Of a DNA stretch of 49,487 bases, positions 17,225-26,299 are shown piece by piece. Every line of letters begins with the position of its first letter. The stretch's first letter is position 1. The position numbers and the translations under genes are program-made. The notes beneath the pieces were generated by a model. That model was not told where the DNA came from and searched no databases. It saw nothing but the letters and a program-made list of their open reading frames with translations. This stretch comes from Ureibacillus thermophilus (GTDB taxonomy: Bacteria > Bacillota > Bacilli > Bacillales_A > Planococcaceae): assembly GCF_042657185.1 (NCBI RefSeq), contig NZ_JBHSNN010000022.1; one strand, 5' to 3'.

Positions 17225-18766
17225 ATGAACGAAGAACAACGTTTAGCGAATAATCAGGCAGCACAGCCGAAGCCACAAAAAACGGAAAAAGATTATAGTA
17301 AATATTTTGAACGAGTGATTACTGCTCCTTCTTTAAAAGATGCGAAAAAACGCGGTAAAGAAGAAGTGAAATACTATAAAGATTTCAAAATTCCTGAAGA
17401 ATTTCGAGGCATGGGAGACGGCCGCAAATTCTATATCCGCACTTATGGATGCCAAATGAACGAACACGATTCAGAAGTCATGGCTGGCATTTTCCTTCAA
17501 CTAGGCTATGAACCGACGGATACGGTAGAGGATGCGGATGTCGTTCTATTAAATACATGCGCCATTCGCGAAAATGCGGAAAATAAAGTATTTGGCGAAT
17601 TAGGCCTTCTTGCAAAATACAAACGGGAAAAACCAGATATGCTTCTTGGTGTATGCGGCTGCATGTCCCAAGAAGAATCCGTTGTCAATAAAATTTTAAC
17701 TCAATATCAGCACGTGGATATGGTGTTTGGTACCCATAACATACACCGCCTTCCATTTATCTTAAAAGAAGCTTATATGTCCAAAGAAATGGTCATTGAA
17801 GTTTGGTCTAAGGAAGGGGACGTTATTGAAAACCTTCCAAAAGCCCGCCAAGGTTCTATCAAAGCATGGGTAAACATTATGTATGGCTGCGATAAATTCT
17901 GCACATACTGCATCGTTCCATATACACGCGGTAAAGAGCGCAGCAGAAGACCGGAAGAAATTATCCAAGAAGTAAGAGAACTTGCAGCACAAGGCTATAA
18001 AGAAATCATGCTTCTTGGCCAAAACGTCAATGCTTATGGAAAAGATTTCACGGATATCAACTACCGTCTTGGCGATTTAATGGATGAATTGCGCAAAATC
18101 GATATTCCCCGCATTCGCTTTACAACAAGCCATCCGCGCGACTTCGACGATCACTTAATCGAAGTGTTGGCAAAAGGCGGAAACTTGGTAGAGCATATTC
18201 ATTTGCCTGTTCAATCAGGTTCCAATGAGATTTTGAAAATCATGGCTCGCAAATATACAAGAGAACAATTCTTAGAACTTGTTCGGAAAATTAAAGCGGC
18301 CATTCCTAATGTGGCATTGACAACAGACATTATTGTTGGCTATCCAAATGAGACGGAAGAGCAATTCCAAGAAACACTTGATTTATATCGTGAAGTTGGT
18401 TTTGAATCTGCATTCACATACATTTATTCACCTCGTGAAGGAACGCCAGCTGCAAAAATGAAAGACAATGTTCCAATGGAAGTGAAAAAAGATCGCTTAC
18501 AACGACTCAACCAAGTAGTGGAAGAATTTTCAAGAGCTGCTTTGAAAAAATACGAAAACCAAATTGTTGAAGTGCTTGTTGAAGGCGAGAGCAAAAAACG
18601 CAGCGACGTATTAGCTGGATATACTCGAAGAAACAAATTAGTCAACTTTGAAGGTCCAAAAGAATTGATTGGCCAGTTGGTGAAAGTGAAAATTACGAAA
18701 GCTAGTTCCTACTCACTCCGCGGGGAATTCGTGGAAGTAGTAAAACGGGATGAGGTGAATGTATAA
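17225..18766 (+). CDS. miaB: tRNA-2-methylthio-N6-dimethylallyladenosine synthase MiaB
   Basis: A radical-SAM methylthiotransferase of 513 residues. The N-terminal cluster ligands are Cys76 (TYGCQMN), Cys112 (LNTCAIR) and Cys146 (VCGCMSQ). The radical-SAM motif C222xxxC226xxC229 (GCDKFCTYC) follows, and a TRAM RNA-binding domain ends the protein. It adds the 2-methylthio group to i6A37 of tRNAs reading UNN codons; the isopentenyl donor enzyme MiaA is encoded at 27176. A Lys/Gln-rich extension of about 65 residues precedes the catalytic part, as in other Bacillales. The AAAGGAG is about 13 bases from the ATG, a little far. ricA overlaps its stop by one base. Confidence 0.95.
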   Translation: MNEEQRLANNQAAQPKPQKTEKDYSKYFERVITAPSLKDAKKRGKEEVKYYKDFKIPEEFRGMGDGRKFYIRTYGCQMNEHDSEVMAGIFLQLGYEPTDTVEDADVVLLNTCAIRENAENKVFGELGLLAKYKREKPDMLLGVCGCMSQEESVVNKILTQYQHVDMVFGTHNIHRLPFILKEAYMSKEMVIEVWSKEGDVIENLPKARQGSIKAWVNIMYGCDKFCTYCIVPYTRGKERSRRPEEIIQEVRELAAQGYKEIMLLGQNVNAYGKDFTDINYRLGDLMDELRKIDIPRIRFTTSHPRDFDDHLIEVLAKGGNLVEHIHLPVQSGSNEILKIMARKYTREQFLELVRKIKAAIPNVALTTDIIVGYPNETEEQFQETLDLYREVGFESAFTYIYSPREGTPAAKMKDNVPMEVKKDRLQRLNQVVEEFSRAALKKYENQIVEVLVEGESKKRSDVLAGYTRRNKLVNFEGPKELIGQLVKVKITKASSYSLRGEFVEVVKRDEVNV

Positions 18767-19203
18767 TGTCAACAAAACTTTATACAAAAGATGAAATCGT
18801 TGAAAAGGCTAAGGAAATTGCTCACATGATTGCCCAAACTGAAGAAGTGGAATTTTTCAAAAGGGCGGAAGCGCAAATCAATGAAAACCAATTTGTTCGT
18901 GAAAAAATTGCCAGCTTAAAATCGCTCCAAAAACAAGCGGTTAACTTTCAACATTTAGGAAAAGAAAAAGCATTGAAATTAGTGGAGAAAAAAATTGAGG
19001 AAATTGAAAAAGAAATCGATGAAATTCCAGTTGTGCAGCAATTTAAACAATCCCAATTGGAAGTGAATGATTTGCTGCAATTAGTATCCAATGCCATCGC
19101 AACAACGGTGACAAACGATATTATCGAAGCAACAGGCGGCAATTTGCTAACAGGCGAAACAGGTTCGAAAGTGAAATATTCCAACCCTGGCAGCTGCTCA
19201 TAA
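18766..19203 (+). CDS. ricA: RicA (YmcA), Y-complex protein for RNase Y and developmental control
   Basis: A helical protein of 145 residues of the DUF964/YlbF-YmcA family. In B. subtilis RicA joins RicF and RicT in a complex carrying [4Fe-4S] clusters. The complex stimulates RNase Y processing and is needed for competence, biofilm formation and sporulation. A Cys is present near the C-terminus (NPGSCS), where cluster ligands are expected. Its start overlaps the miaB stop (TAATG), so it is coupled to miaB. RNase Y itself is encoded at 10606, so the enzyme and one specificity factor lie in the same neighbourhood. Confidence 0.92.
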   Translation: MSTKLYTKDEIVEKAKEIAHMIAQTEEVEFFKRAEAQINENQFVREKIASLKSLQKQAVNFQHLGKEKALKLVEKKIEEIEKEIDEIPVVQQFKQSQLEVNDLLQLVSNAIATTVTNDIIEATGGNLLTGETGSKVKYSNPGSCS

Positions 19204-19209
19204 TGAATG

Positions 19210-19256
19210 AAAGCTACGAGGAAAATCAAGCAAGATTTTCCAGTAGCTTTTTCTTT
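19210..19256 (+). terminator. Terminator after ricA
   Basis: AAAGCTAC (19210-19217) pairs with GTAGCTTT (19243-19250). GAAAATC (19221-19227) pairs with GATTTTC (19234-19240) inside it. TTCTTTTT follows. Confidence 0.75.
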
Positions 19257-19390
19257 TTGAAAAAACATGCAAATTGGAACACATTTTGACCTCCTTTAAT
19301 ACGATATGTTTGTTAGGCAAATGCCCCAACGTATTCCAATCCTCAAAACGACAATCTCTAACGGATTTCGATAAAATCAAAAAAATTTTT

Positions 19391-19419
19391 CACCAATTAG
19401 GCATTTGTCGCATACAATA
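19391..19419 (+). promoter_or_regulatory. Sporulation promoter of cotE (sigma-K and/or sigma-E type)
   Basis: CACC (19391-19394), a 16-base spacer and CATACAATA (19411-19419) fit the sigma-K pattern mACm-N16/17-CATAnnnTA exactly. The -10 also matches the sigma-E form CATACAAT, although a good sigma-E -35 is not seen. In B. subtilis cotE is transcribed by both mother-cell sigma factors. The site lies 30 bases before the cotE start. Confidence 0.7.
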
Positions 19420-19448
19420 GGTCGACGAGATGTAAAGGAGGAAAATAT

Positions 19449-20027
19449 TTGAAACGTTTGCGTCAAATTGTGACAAAAGCGGTTATTGCAAAGGGGAAAA
19501 AACGTACCGAATCCAGTGAAGTGTTGCGTCCACCGAACACGCCAACAAGCATTTTAGGATGCTGGGTGATCAATCATCACTACTCTGCGAAAAAAGTCGG
19601 AAAATATGTTGAGGTTTCTGGTAAATACGATGTTAACGTATGGTATGCTTACAATAACCATTCCAAAACAGCTGTTTATTCAGAAACAATTCCATATAAA
19701 GACCGCATTAAATTGCATTATCGCGATGAAGAAATCATCGACTCCAATGAAGTGCATGTAAAAGTGTTGCAGCAGCCTAACTGCATTGAAGCTATCATCA
19801 ATCAAAAAGGCGATTGCTTCAACATTGTAATAGAACGGGAATTCTTAGTTGAACTCATCGGTGAAACAAAAATCGTTGTATCTGTACATCCAATTGAATT
19901 TGAAGAAGAATGGAATTTTGACGATGCTGAAGACGAAGATGAATCCTCTAGCTCTTCATCCTCTTCAAGTTCATCAGACTTTGATTACAAAGAGTCAAAC
20001 CGCAGCGACTCTTCATCCTTTCAATAA
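19449..20027 (+). CDS. cotE: Outer spore coat morphogenetic protein CotE
   Basis: A protein of 192 residues starting with TTG behind AAAGGAGGA. The body (TPTSILGCWVINHHYSAKK, YDVNVWYAYNNHSKTAV) matches CotE closely. CotE is made in the mother cell, localises around the forespore and is required to assemble the outer coat. The C-terminal tail is unusual in composition: an acidic stretch, then 11 consecutive Ser (about residues 165-176), then a short acidic/Ser end. CotE tails are normally acidic and variable, so this is probably lineage variation. It is preceded by a sporulation-type promoter and lies between ricA and mutS, the conserved order. Confidence 0.95.
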   Translation: MKRLRQIVTKAVIAKGKKRTESSEVLRPPNTPTSILGCWVINHHYSAKKVGKYVEVSGKYDVNVWYAYNNHSKTAVYSETIPYKDRIKLHYRDEEIIDSNEVHVKVLQQPNCIEAIINQKGDCFNIVIEREFLVELIGETKIVVSVHPIEFEEEWNFDDAEDEDESSSSSSSSSSSDFDYKESNRSDSSSFQ

Positions 20028-20037
20028 TCTGCATTAA

Positions 20038-20080
20038 GGGCACCATCAAATATAAAATGAGATGGTGCTCCTAATGTTTT
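20038..20080 (+). terminator. Possible terminator after cotE
   Basis: GGGCACCATC (20038-20047) can pair with GATGGTGCTC (20061-20070), one G-T wobble, over a loop of 13 bases, followed by CTAATGTTTTA. The T tail is modest, so this is a tentative call. Confidence 0.5.
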
Positions 20081-20120
20081 AAAAAGGGTTTGTTCTCATT
20101 ACTCGCAGTAATTTTCATCG

Positions 20121-20129
20121 TGTTATAAT
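20121..20129 (+). promoter_or_regulatory. Extended -10 promoter of mutSL
   Basis: TGTTATAAT (20121-20129) is a perfect extended -10 (TGnTATAAT) placed 30 bases before the mutS start. No good -35 is seen at 17 bases upstream, which extended -10 promoters tolerate. Confidence 0.55.
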
Positions 20130-20159
20130 ATGTTAGAGAAATTTAAGTGAGGGAATATC

Positions 20160-22730
20160 ATGACTACATACACACCAATGATGCAACAGTATTTAACTAT
20201 TAAAGCGGAATATGAAGATGCTTTTCTTTTTTTTCGCTTAGGCGATTTTTATGAAATGTTTTTTGAAGATGCCATTAAAGCATCTCAAATTCTTGAGATT
20301 ACATTAACTGGCCGGGATGCGGGGGGAGAGGAACGGGTGCCGATGTGCGGCGTACCTTATCACTCCGCCCAAAGCTATATTGAAACGTTAGTATCAAAAG
20401 GGTATAAAGTAGCCATATGTGAACAGGTGGAAGACCCAAAACAGGCAAAGGGCGTTGTGAAACGGGAAGTGATTCAAGTCATCACACCTGGGACGCTGGT
20501 AGAAGGAAAAACGATTGATAATAAATCCAATATTTTTATTGGTTGTGCCGAGCGGTTGTCAGAACAAGAATTTGCTTTGGCGTATTTGGATGTATCCACG
20601 GGAGAAGGGAATTCTTTCATCGTTGAAGGCGGCATAAAAGGGCTTTTTCAACAGCTCCAAGCCTACAATATTCGGGAACTAGTTGTGACGGAAGAATTGA
20701 AGCTCGTTCTACAGGAGCAGGCGGCAAACCTTGGCATCGTGTTATCCATTGAAAATGAAGAGATGGAAGAAGGGAAAGCAAGCAAATATTTAATTCATTT
20801 GCCAAAAAAATGCTGCGGCGCGGCGAAATATTTGCTCCAATATATTGAAAAAACACAAATGCGCTCCCTATCCCATATTAAACCTTTTGCTTATACGGAA
20901 TCAAAACAATATTTGCAAATTGATGCTAATTCAAAGCGGAATCTGGAATTGCTCCAATCCATTCGAGGCAAAGATCAAAAAGGAACATTATTATGGATTT
21001 TAGATGAGACGGTCACAGCCATGGGAGGAAGGAAGCTGAAACAATGGCTCCATCAACCTCTTGCCAATCGTACGCTCATTGAAGAACGATTAAATATCGT
21101 CACAGATTTAATCGATGAATTTTTCCTGCGAGATGAACTGAGAGAACTTTTAAGAAAAGTATATGATTTGGAACGACTGGCTGGCCGAGTGGCATTTGGA
21201 AATGTCGGGGGCAGAGATTTGGCCCAGCTCCGAGAGTCCCTTAGACAAGTACCTGCCATTAAAGAAAAGCTATTGGAAAGCAATAAAGAGATGCTTATAA
21301 ACCTTGCCAATAAAATAGATGCTTGTGAAGATATTGAAGACTTGCTTTCCAAGGCCATCACCGACCATCCGCCTATTGCGATTAAAGAAGGGGACGTCAT
21401 CCGTGAAGGCTACAGCAAAGAACTGGATGAACTGCGCTACATTGCACGAAACGGAAAAGATTGGATTGCCCAATTGGAACAAAAGGAACGGGAAAGAACG
21501 GGCATTAAGAATTTGAAAATCGGTTTTAACAGAGTGTTTGGTTATTACATTGAAGTAACGAAATCGAATTTAACAAATATCGATTCTTCACGCTATCTCA
21601 GAAAGCAAACCTTAGCCAATGCCGAACGCTTTATCACAGAGGAATTAAAAGAAAAAGAAACGCAAATTTTACATGCGGAAGAACAAAGTTTAGCCCTTGA
21701 ATATGAATTGTTTGTGAAGTTGAGGGAACAGCTGAAAGAATATATTCCCCGCGTTCAGCAGCTCGCTTCACTCATCAGCGAATTGGATGTGTATTTAAGC
21801 TTTGCGGTCGTTTCCGAAAAATATCAATTTACAAAACCAAAATTCCACGATGGAAAAGGTTTGAAAATTCTCGGAGGAAGACACCCGGTCGTTGAAAAAA
21901 TGCTGAATAAACAAGGGTATGTACCAAACGATTGTGTGTTGACAGAAGAGAAAAATATGATGCTGATTACCGGACCAAATATGTCTGGGAAAAGTACATA
22001 TATGCGTCAAGTGGCGCTCATTGTCATTATGGCGCAAATGGGTTGCTACGTGCCTTGCGATGAAGCCGAATTGCCAATTACAGACCAAATTTTCACACGG
22101 ATTGGTGCAGCGGATGACTTAGCCAGTGGACAATCTACCTTTATGGTGGAAATGCTTGAAAGCCAAAATGCCATTACGAATGCAACGGAAAGAAGTTTGT
22201 TGTTATTTGATGAAATCGGGCGCGGTACATCCACATATGATGGCATGGCTCTAGCCCAAGCAATGATGGAATATATTCATGACCATATCGGCGCAAACAC
22301 TTTATTCTCTACCCACTATCATGAACTTACGGCGTTGGAAGAAGAGCTTCCAAGACTGCAAAATGTACATGTCAGCGCAGTTGAGAAAAATGGCAATGTG
22401 GTATTTTTGCATAAAGTAAAAAAAGGGGCGGCAGATAAAAGCTATGGCGTGCATGTAGCAAAACTTGCCAACATGCCGCAGGAAATTATCGACCGAGCCC
22501 AAACCCTTTTGGAACAATTTGAATCCCAGCAAGTGGGGGGCGCAAAACAAGAAAAAGAAGAAGTTTTTCAACTTTCTTTATTTGAAGAGGAACCAAAACA
22601 GGAGAAAATTTCGTTAAACTCCAATGAACAGGAAGTAATAAAAGCGCTGCAAAAAGCTGACATCGTATCAATGACGCCGATCGAAGCCATGAATCTGCTT
22701 TATCAATTGCAGCAATCACTAAAGAATTAA
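20160..22730 (+). CDS. mutS: DNA mismatch repair protein MutS
   Basis: A protein of 856 residues. The mismatch-contacting Phe-x-Glu is visible near the N-terminus (FFRLGDFYEMFFEDA). The ATPase carries Walker A GPNMSGKST and Walker B LLLFDEIGRGTST, followed by FSTHYHEL. A QLSLFEEE stretch near the C-terminus matches the beta-clamp binding pattern, through which MutS is tethered to the replisome in Bacillus. It recognises mismatches and recruits MutL, encoded 12 bases downstream. The gene is complete and ordinary. Confidence 0.97.
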   Translation: MTTYTPMMQQYLTIKAEYEDAFLFFRLGDFYEMFFEDAIKASQILEITLTGRDAGGEERVPMCGVPYHSAQSYIETLVSKGYKVAICEQVEDPKQAKGVVKREVIQVITPGTLVEGKTIDNKSNIFIGCAERLSEQEFALAYLDVSTGEGNSFIVEGGIKGLFQQLQAYNIRELVVTEELKLVLQEQAANLGIVLSIENEEMEEGKASKYLIHLPKKCCGAAKYLLQYIEKTQMRSLSHIKPFAYTESKQYLQIDANSKRNLELLQSIRGKDQKGTLLWILDETVTAMGGRKLKQWLHQPLANRTLIEERLNIVTDLIDEFFLRDELRELLRKVYDLERLAGRVAFGNVGGRDLAQLRESLRQVPAIKEKLLESNKEMLINLANKIDACEDIEDLLSKAITDHPPIAIKEGDVIREGYSKELDELRYIARNGKDWIAQLEQKERERTGIKNLKIGFNRVFGYYIEVTKSNLTNIDSSRYLRKQTLANAERFITEELKEKETQILHAEEQSLALEYELFVKLREQLKEYIPRVQQLASLISELDVYLSFAVVSEKYQFTKPKFHDGKGLKILGGRHPVVEKMLNKQGYVPNDCVLTEEKNMMLITGPNMSGKSTYMRQVALIVIMAQMGCYVPCDEAELPITDQIFTRIGAADDLASGQSTFMVEMLESQNAITNATERSLLLFDEIGRGTSTYDGMALAQAMMEYIHDHIGANTLFSTHYHELTALEEELPRLQNVHVSAVEKNGNVVFLHKVKKGAADKSYGVHVAKLANMPQEIIDRAQTLLEQFESQQVGGAKQEKEEVFQLSLFEEEPKQEKISLNSNEQEVIKALQKADIVSMTPIEAMNLLYQLQQSLKN

Positions 22731-22742
22731 GGAGGGATACCG

Positions 22743-24605
22743 ATGGGAAAAATTCGGCTCATGGATGAATGGCTTTCCAATAAAATTGCAGCAGGGGAAG
22801 TAGTGGAAAGGCCTTCATCCGTTGTCAAAGAGCTGGTGGAAAACGCCATAGATGCCGGAAGTACTTCCATTGAAGTGTTCCTTGAAGAAGCAGGGCTTTC
22901 CTCCATTCAAGTCATTGACAATGGGAGCGGCATGGATGAAGAGGATGCACAGCTTTGTTTTGCCCGCCATGCCACATCAAAAATTTCAAAGGAGCAAGAT
23001 TTGTTTCGCATCCGTACCCTCGGTTTCCGTGGAGAGGCGTTGGCATCTATCGCAGCTGTTTCGAAATTGCGATTGGTGACATCTGACGGAGAGTCGGGAG
23101 TGGAACTGGAGCTTGAAGGAGGAACAATTGTATCGAAAAAACCTGGGCCGCTTAGAAGAGGAACGGAAATTACCGTTTCCCAATTGTTTTATAATACACC
23201 GGCACGGCTGAAATATTTAAAAACGATTCAAACGGAACTTGGCCATTCCATTGATTTAATGAATCGCTTAGCCCTCGCGTATCCCAATATTGCTTTTAAG
23301 CTCGTCCATAACGGAGGAACTCTTCTTCAAACCAATGGCCGAGGAAATGTTCAACAAGTATTAGCAGCTATTTACGGAATGCAAAATGCCAAAAAAATGA
23401 TTCCTTTTCGGGGAGAATCAAAGGACTATATCATCCACGGCTATGCAACGCTGCCTGAAATTTCTCGGGCATCCAAAAACTATATGTCCATCTTTGTAAA
23501 CGGAAGATGGGTGAAGCATTATATTATTCAAAAAACTATTGTGGATGCCTACCATACCTTTTTGCCGATTGAAAGATATCCAATCGTCGTGTTGTATATT
23601 GAAGGAGATCCGTATTTAACGGATGTAAATGTGCATCCTGCCAAGCTGCAAATTCGTCTTAGTAAAGAGGAAGAACTGCTTCCTTTAATTGAAAACACCA
23701 TCCGCAATGCCATCCGCGGGCATATGAATGTTCCGTTAGTGCAAAAAAAAGAGAAGGTGTCCCGTCCGGCAAATGAACAATTGAATATTTGGAAACAACC
23801 GACCATTAATGAATCGAAATTCCAAACGATTGTGGAACGGTTAAAAAAAGACGCTGAGGTGGTTAATGAAAGTCCAACAAGTGAATTAGAAGAAATATCG
23901 CCGACTGAATATGTGGAAGAATGGGCAGAACCAAAAAGCGATGAAAACCAAAGGGAAGCTCAACTAGCGGAACAAACAACTCCTGTGTTGGATGAAGAAG
24001 CCCCCCAGGAGAAAAAAGAGCCTTTTCCTGAGCTTGAAGTGGTCGGCCAAATTCATGGAACATATATCGTAGCCCAAATGGAAGACGGATTTTATTTAAT
24101 TGACCAGCACGCTGCCCAAGAGCGTATTAAATATGAATATTTTCGGGAAAAAGTAGGTGAAGTGGATCCGAATGAGCGGCAGGCGCTGCTTCTCCCGTTG
24201 ACGTTCCATTACACGCAAGATGAAGCGTTGATTTTAAAAGAAAATCGAAATGCCCTTGAGGAAGTGGGGGTATTTCTTGAAGACTTTGGACCTTCTTCCT
24301 TTGTCGTGAGGGAACATCCGACTTGGTTTCCAAAAGGATTTGAACAGGAAATTATTGAGGAATTAATCCAACAAGTATTGAAAACGAAAAAAACCGATGT
24401 CAAAAAACTGCGGGAAGATGCGGCCATTATGATGAGCTGCAAACGTTCCATTAAAGCCAATTATTATTTAACAAAAGAGCAAATGGAAGCTTTAATCCGA
24501 GATTTGAGAAAAGCGGAAGATCCATTTACTTGCCCTCATGGACGTCCAGTAATGATTCATTTCTCAACTTACGAGATTGAAAAAATGTTTAAACGGGTGA
24601 TGTAA
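22743..24605 (+). CDS. mutL: DNA mismatch repair endonuclease MutL
   Basis: A protein of 620 residues behind AAGGAGGG. The GHKL ATPase motifs are in the N-terminal 330 residues (ELVENAIDAGSTSIEV, IDNGSGMDEEDA, TLGFRGEALASI). A variable acidic linker follows. The C-terminal metal-dependent nicking domain has DQHAAQERIKYE (the DQHAx2Ex4E motif), SCKRSIKAN and CPHGRP, as expected in bacteria without MutH. It nicks the new strand after MutS detects a mismatch. Cotranscribed with mutS. Confidence 0.97.
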   Translation: MGKIRLMDEWLSNKIAAGEVVERPSSVVKELVENAIDAGSTSIEVFLEEAGLSSIQVIDNGSGMDEEDAQLCFARHATSKISKEQDLFRIRTLGFRGEALASIAAVSKLRLVTSDGESGVELELEGGTIVSKKPGPLRRGTEITVSQLFYNTPARLKYLKTIQTELGHSIDLMNRLALAYPNIAFKLVHNGGTLLQTNGRGNVQQVLAAIYGMQNAKKMIPFRGESKDYIIHGYATLPEISRASKNYMSIFVNGRWVKHYIIQKTIVDAYHTFLPIERYPIVVLYIEGDPYLTDVNVHPAKLQIRLSKEEELLPLIENTIRNAIRGHMNVPLVQKKEKVSRPANEQLNIWKQPTINESKFQTIVERLKKDAEVVNESPTSELEEISPTEYVEEWAEPKSDENQREAQLAEQTTPVLDEEAPQEKKEPFPELEVVGQIHGTYIVAQMEDGFYLIDQHAAQERIKYEYFREKVGEVDPNERQALLLPLTFHYTQDEALILKENRNALEEVGVFLEDFGPSSFVVREHPTWFPKGFEQEIIEELIQQVLKTKKTDVKKLREDAAIMMSCKRSIKANYYLTKEQMEALIRDLRKAEDPFTCPHGRPVMIHFSTYEIEKMFKRVM

Positions 24606-24640
24606 GGGGAAGCAGCCAAACAGAATAAAGGAGTGCTCGG

Positions 24641-26299
24641 ATGTTTTCATTTCAAGATCGTTCCAAAATTTTGCATTTATTGAATAGCTATTCTTTTGAT
24701 GTACTAGTAATCGGCGGCGGTATTACCGGTGCTGGCATTGCTCTGGATGCTGCATCAAGAGGCTTGTCCGTTGCGCTTGTTGATATGCAAGATTTCGCTG
24801 GCGGCACTTCCAGCCGTTCAACCAAGCTGATTCATGGGGGGCTGCGCTATTTAAAACAATTGGAATTTCGACTAGTTGCAGAAGTAGGAAAAGAGCGGGA
24901 AATCGTCTATGAAAATAGCATTCATGTGACCACCCCTGAGAAAATGCTGCTCCCCATTTATAAAGATGGCTCTTTGGGAATGATATCAACATCAATTGGA
25001 TTAAAACTCTACGATTTTCTTGCGAGAGTCCGCAAATCGGAGCGGCGGAAAATGCTTTCAAAGAGGGAAACATTGGCACTCGTTCCTTTTTTGAAAGAAG
25101 AAGGATTGCTAGGTGCAGGATATTATGTGGAATATAAAACCGATGATTCAAGACTCACCCTTGAAGTGTTGAAGAAAGCGGTGGAGTATAAAGCCATCTG
25201 CTTGAATTATGCCAGGGTGACAGATTTTATTTATCATCAAAACCGCATTGCAGCAGCGAAAGTGCGCGATGAAATTTCCGGTGAAATGATTACGATTCAT
25301 GCAACTCAAATCATTAATGCTACCGGGCCATGGGTGGATGAGCTGTTAAAAAAAGACGTGCCAAATCAAAAGAAAGAAAAAACATTGAGATTAACAAAAG
25401 GCATCCACATTGTGCTGGATCAATCCGTGCTTCCTTTAGAGCAAGCTATATATTTTGATGCAAAGGATGGACGGATGGTTTTTGCCATTCCAAGGGAACA
25501 AAAAATATATGTGGGAACAACCGACACTTTTTATGAAGATGATCCGATTCATCCTGTTGCAGAAAAAGAAGATATAGAATATTTGCTGGATGCTTTAAAA
25601 TCTGTCTTTCCAACTCTCTCTATAGGGTTTAAGGATATCGAATCCACTTGGGTGGGCATTCGTCCTCTGATATATGAAGAGAAAAAGAACCCGTCAGACA
25701 TCTCCAGGAAAGATGAAGTTTGGACGTCCCCAAGCGGCTTGATGACCATCGCCGGCGGAAAGCTCACAGGGTATCGGCTGATGTCGGAGCGAATTGTGGA
25801 CAAAATTGTAAAAAAACATCGTTTCCGGCATGCCAAAAAGTGCATGACGAAAAAGCTTCCTTTATCCGGTTCAGAAGGGCTTCGTTCCTCTCGTTTTGAG
25901 GATTTTCTAAACAAAAAGGCAATGGAAGGAGCAAAATATGGGCTCAATTTCGGTGATGCCAAAATGCTTGCCAAAATGTATGGCACCAATATCGACCGGG
26001 TTTTTGAGTTATTAGGCAAGGAAAAAGCTGCTGAAACCCTTCCAAAATCGTTGTATGCCCAGTTACTTTACAGCATTTACCAAGAAATGGCATACACGCC
26101 AGCCGATTTTTTCATCCGCAGAACGAACCTCATGTATTTTAATCTCGCGCTGGTGGAACAAACAAAAGATGCAGTCATTGACATAATGAGTGAAAGGATT
26201 GGCTATTCTGAGAGTGAAAAATTATTTTATACCATGCAGTTAAATCAATTGATTCATGATGCAAAGGGTGATGGCAATGAAACAGGTGCGTTGGATTGA
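24641..26299 (+). CDS. glpD: Aerobic glycerol-3-phosphate dehydrogenase
   Basis: An FAD-dependent membrane-associated dehydrogenase of 552 residues that oxidises glycerol 3-phosphate to dihydroxyacetone phosphate and passes electrons to quinone. The FAD motif GGGITGAG is at residues 25-32. Substrate-site segments STKLIHGGLRYL, TDDSRLTLEVLKKA and VGIRPLIYE are present. It starts 36 bases after mutL with its own ribosome site (AAAGGAG) and no visible terminator in between, so it may be read from the mutSL promoter. No glpP antiterminator target, glpF or glpK is seen nearby, unlike the classical Bacillus arrangement. The hydrolase downstream overlaps its end, suggesting a glycerophospholipid-related pairing. 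Confidence 0.93.
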   Translation: MFSFQDRSKILHLLNSYSFDVLVIGGGITGAGIALDAASRGLSVALVDMQDFAGGTSSRSTKLIHGGLRYLKQLEFRLVAEVGKEREIVYENSIHVTTPEKMLLPIYKDGSLGMISTSIGLKLYDFLARVRKSERRKMLSKRETLALVPFLKEEGLLGAGYYVEYKTDDSRLTLEVLKKAVEYKAICLNYARVTDFIYHQNRIAAAKVRDEISGEMITIHATQIINATGPWVDELLKKDVPNQKKEKTLRLTKGIHIVLDQSVLPLEQAIYFDAKDGRMVFAIPREQKIYVGTTDTFYEDDPIHPVAEKEDIEYLLDALKSVFPTLSIGFKDIESTWVGIRPLIYEEKKNPSDISRKDEVWTSPSGLMTIAGGKLTGYRLMSERIVDKIVKKHRFRHAKKCMTKKLPLSGSEGLRSSRFEDFLNKKAMEGAKYGLNFGDAKMLAKMYGTNIDRVFELLGKEKAAETLPKSLYAQLLYSIYQEMAYTPADFFIRRTNLMYFNLALVEQTKDAVIDIMSERIGYSESEKLFYTMQLNQLIHDAKGDGNETGALD

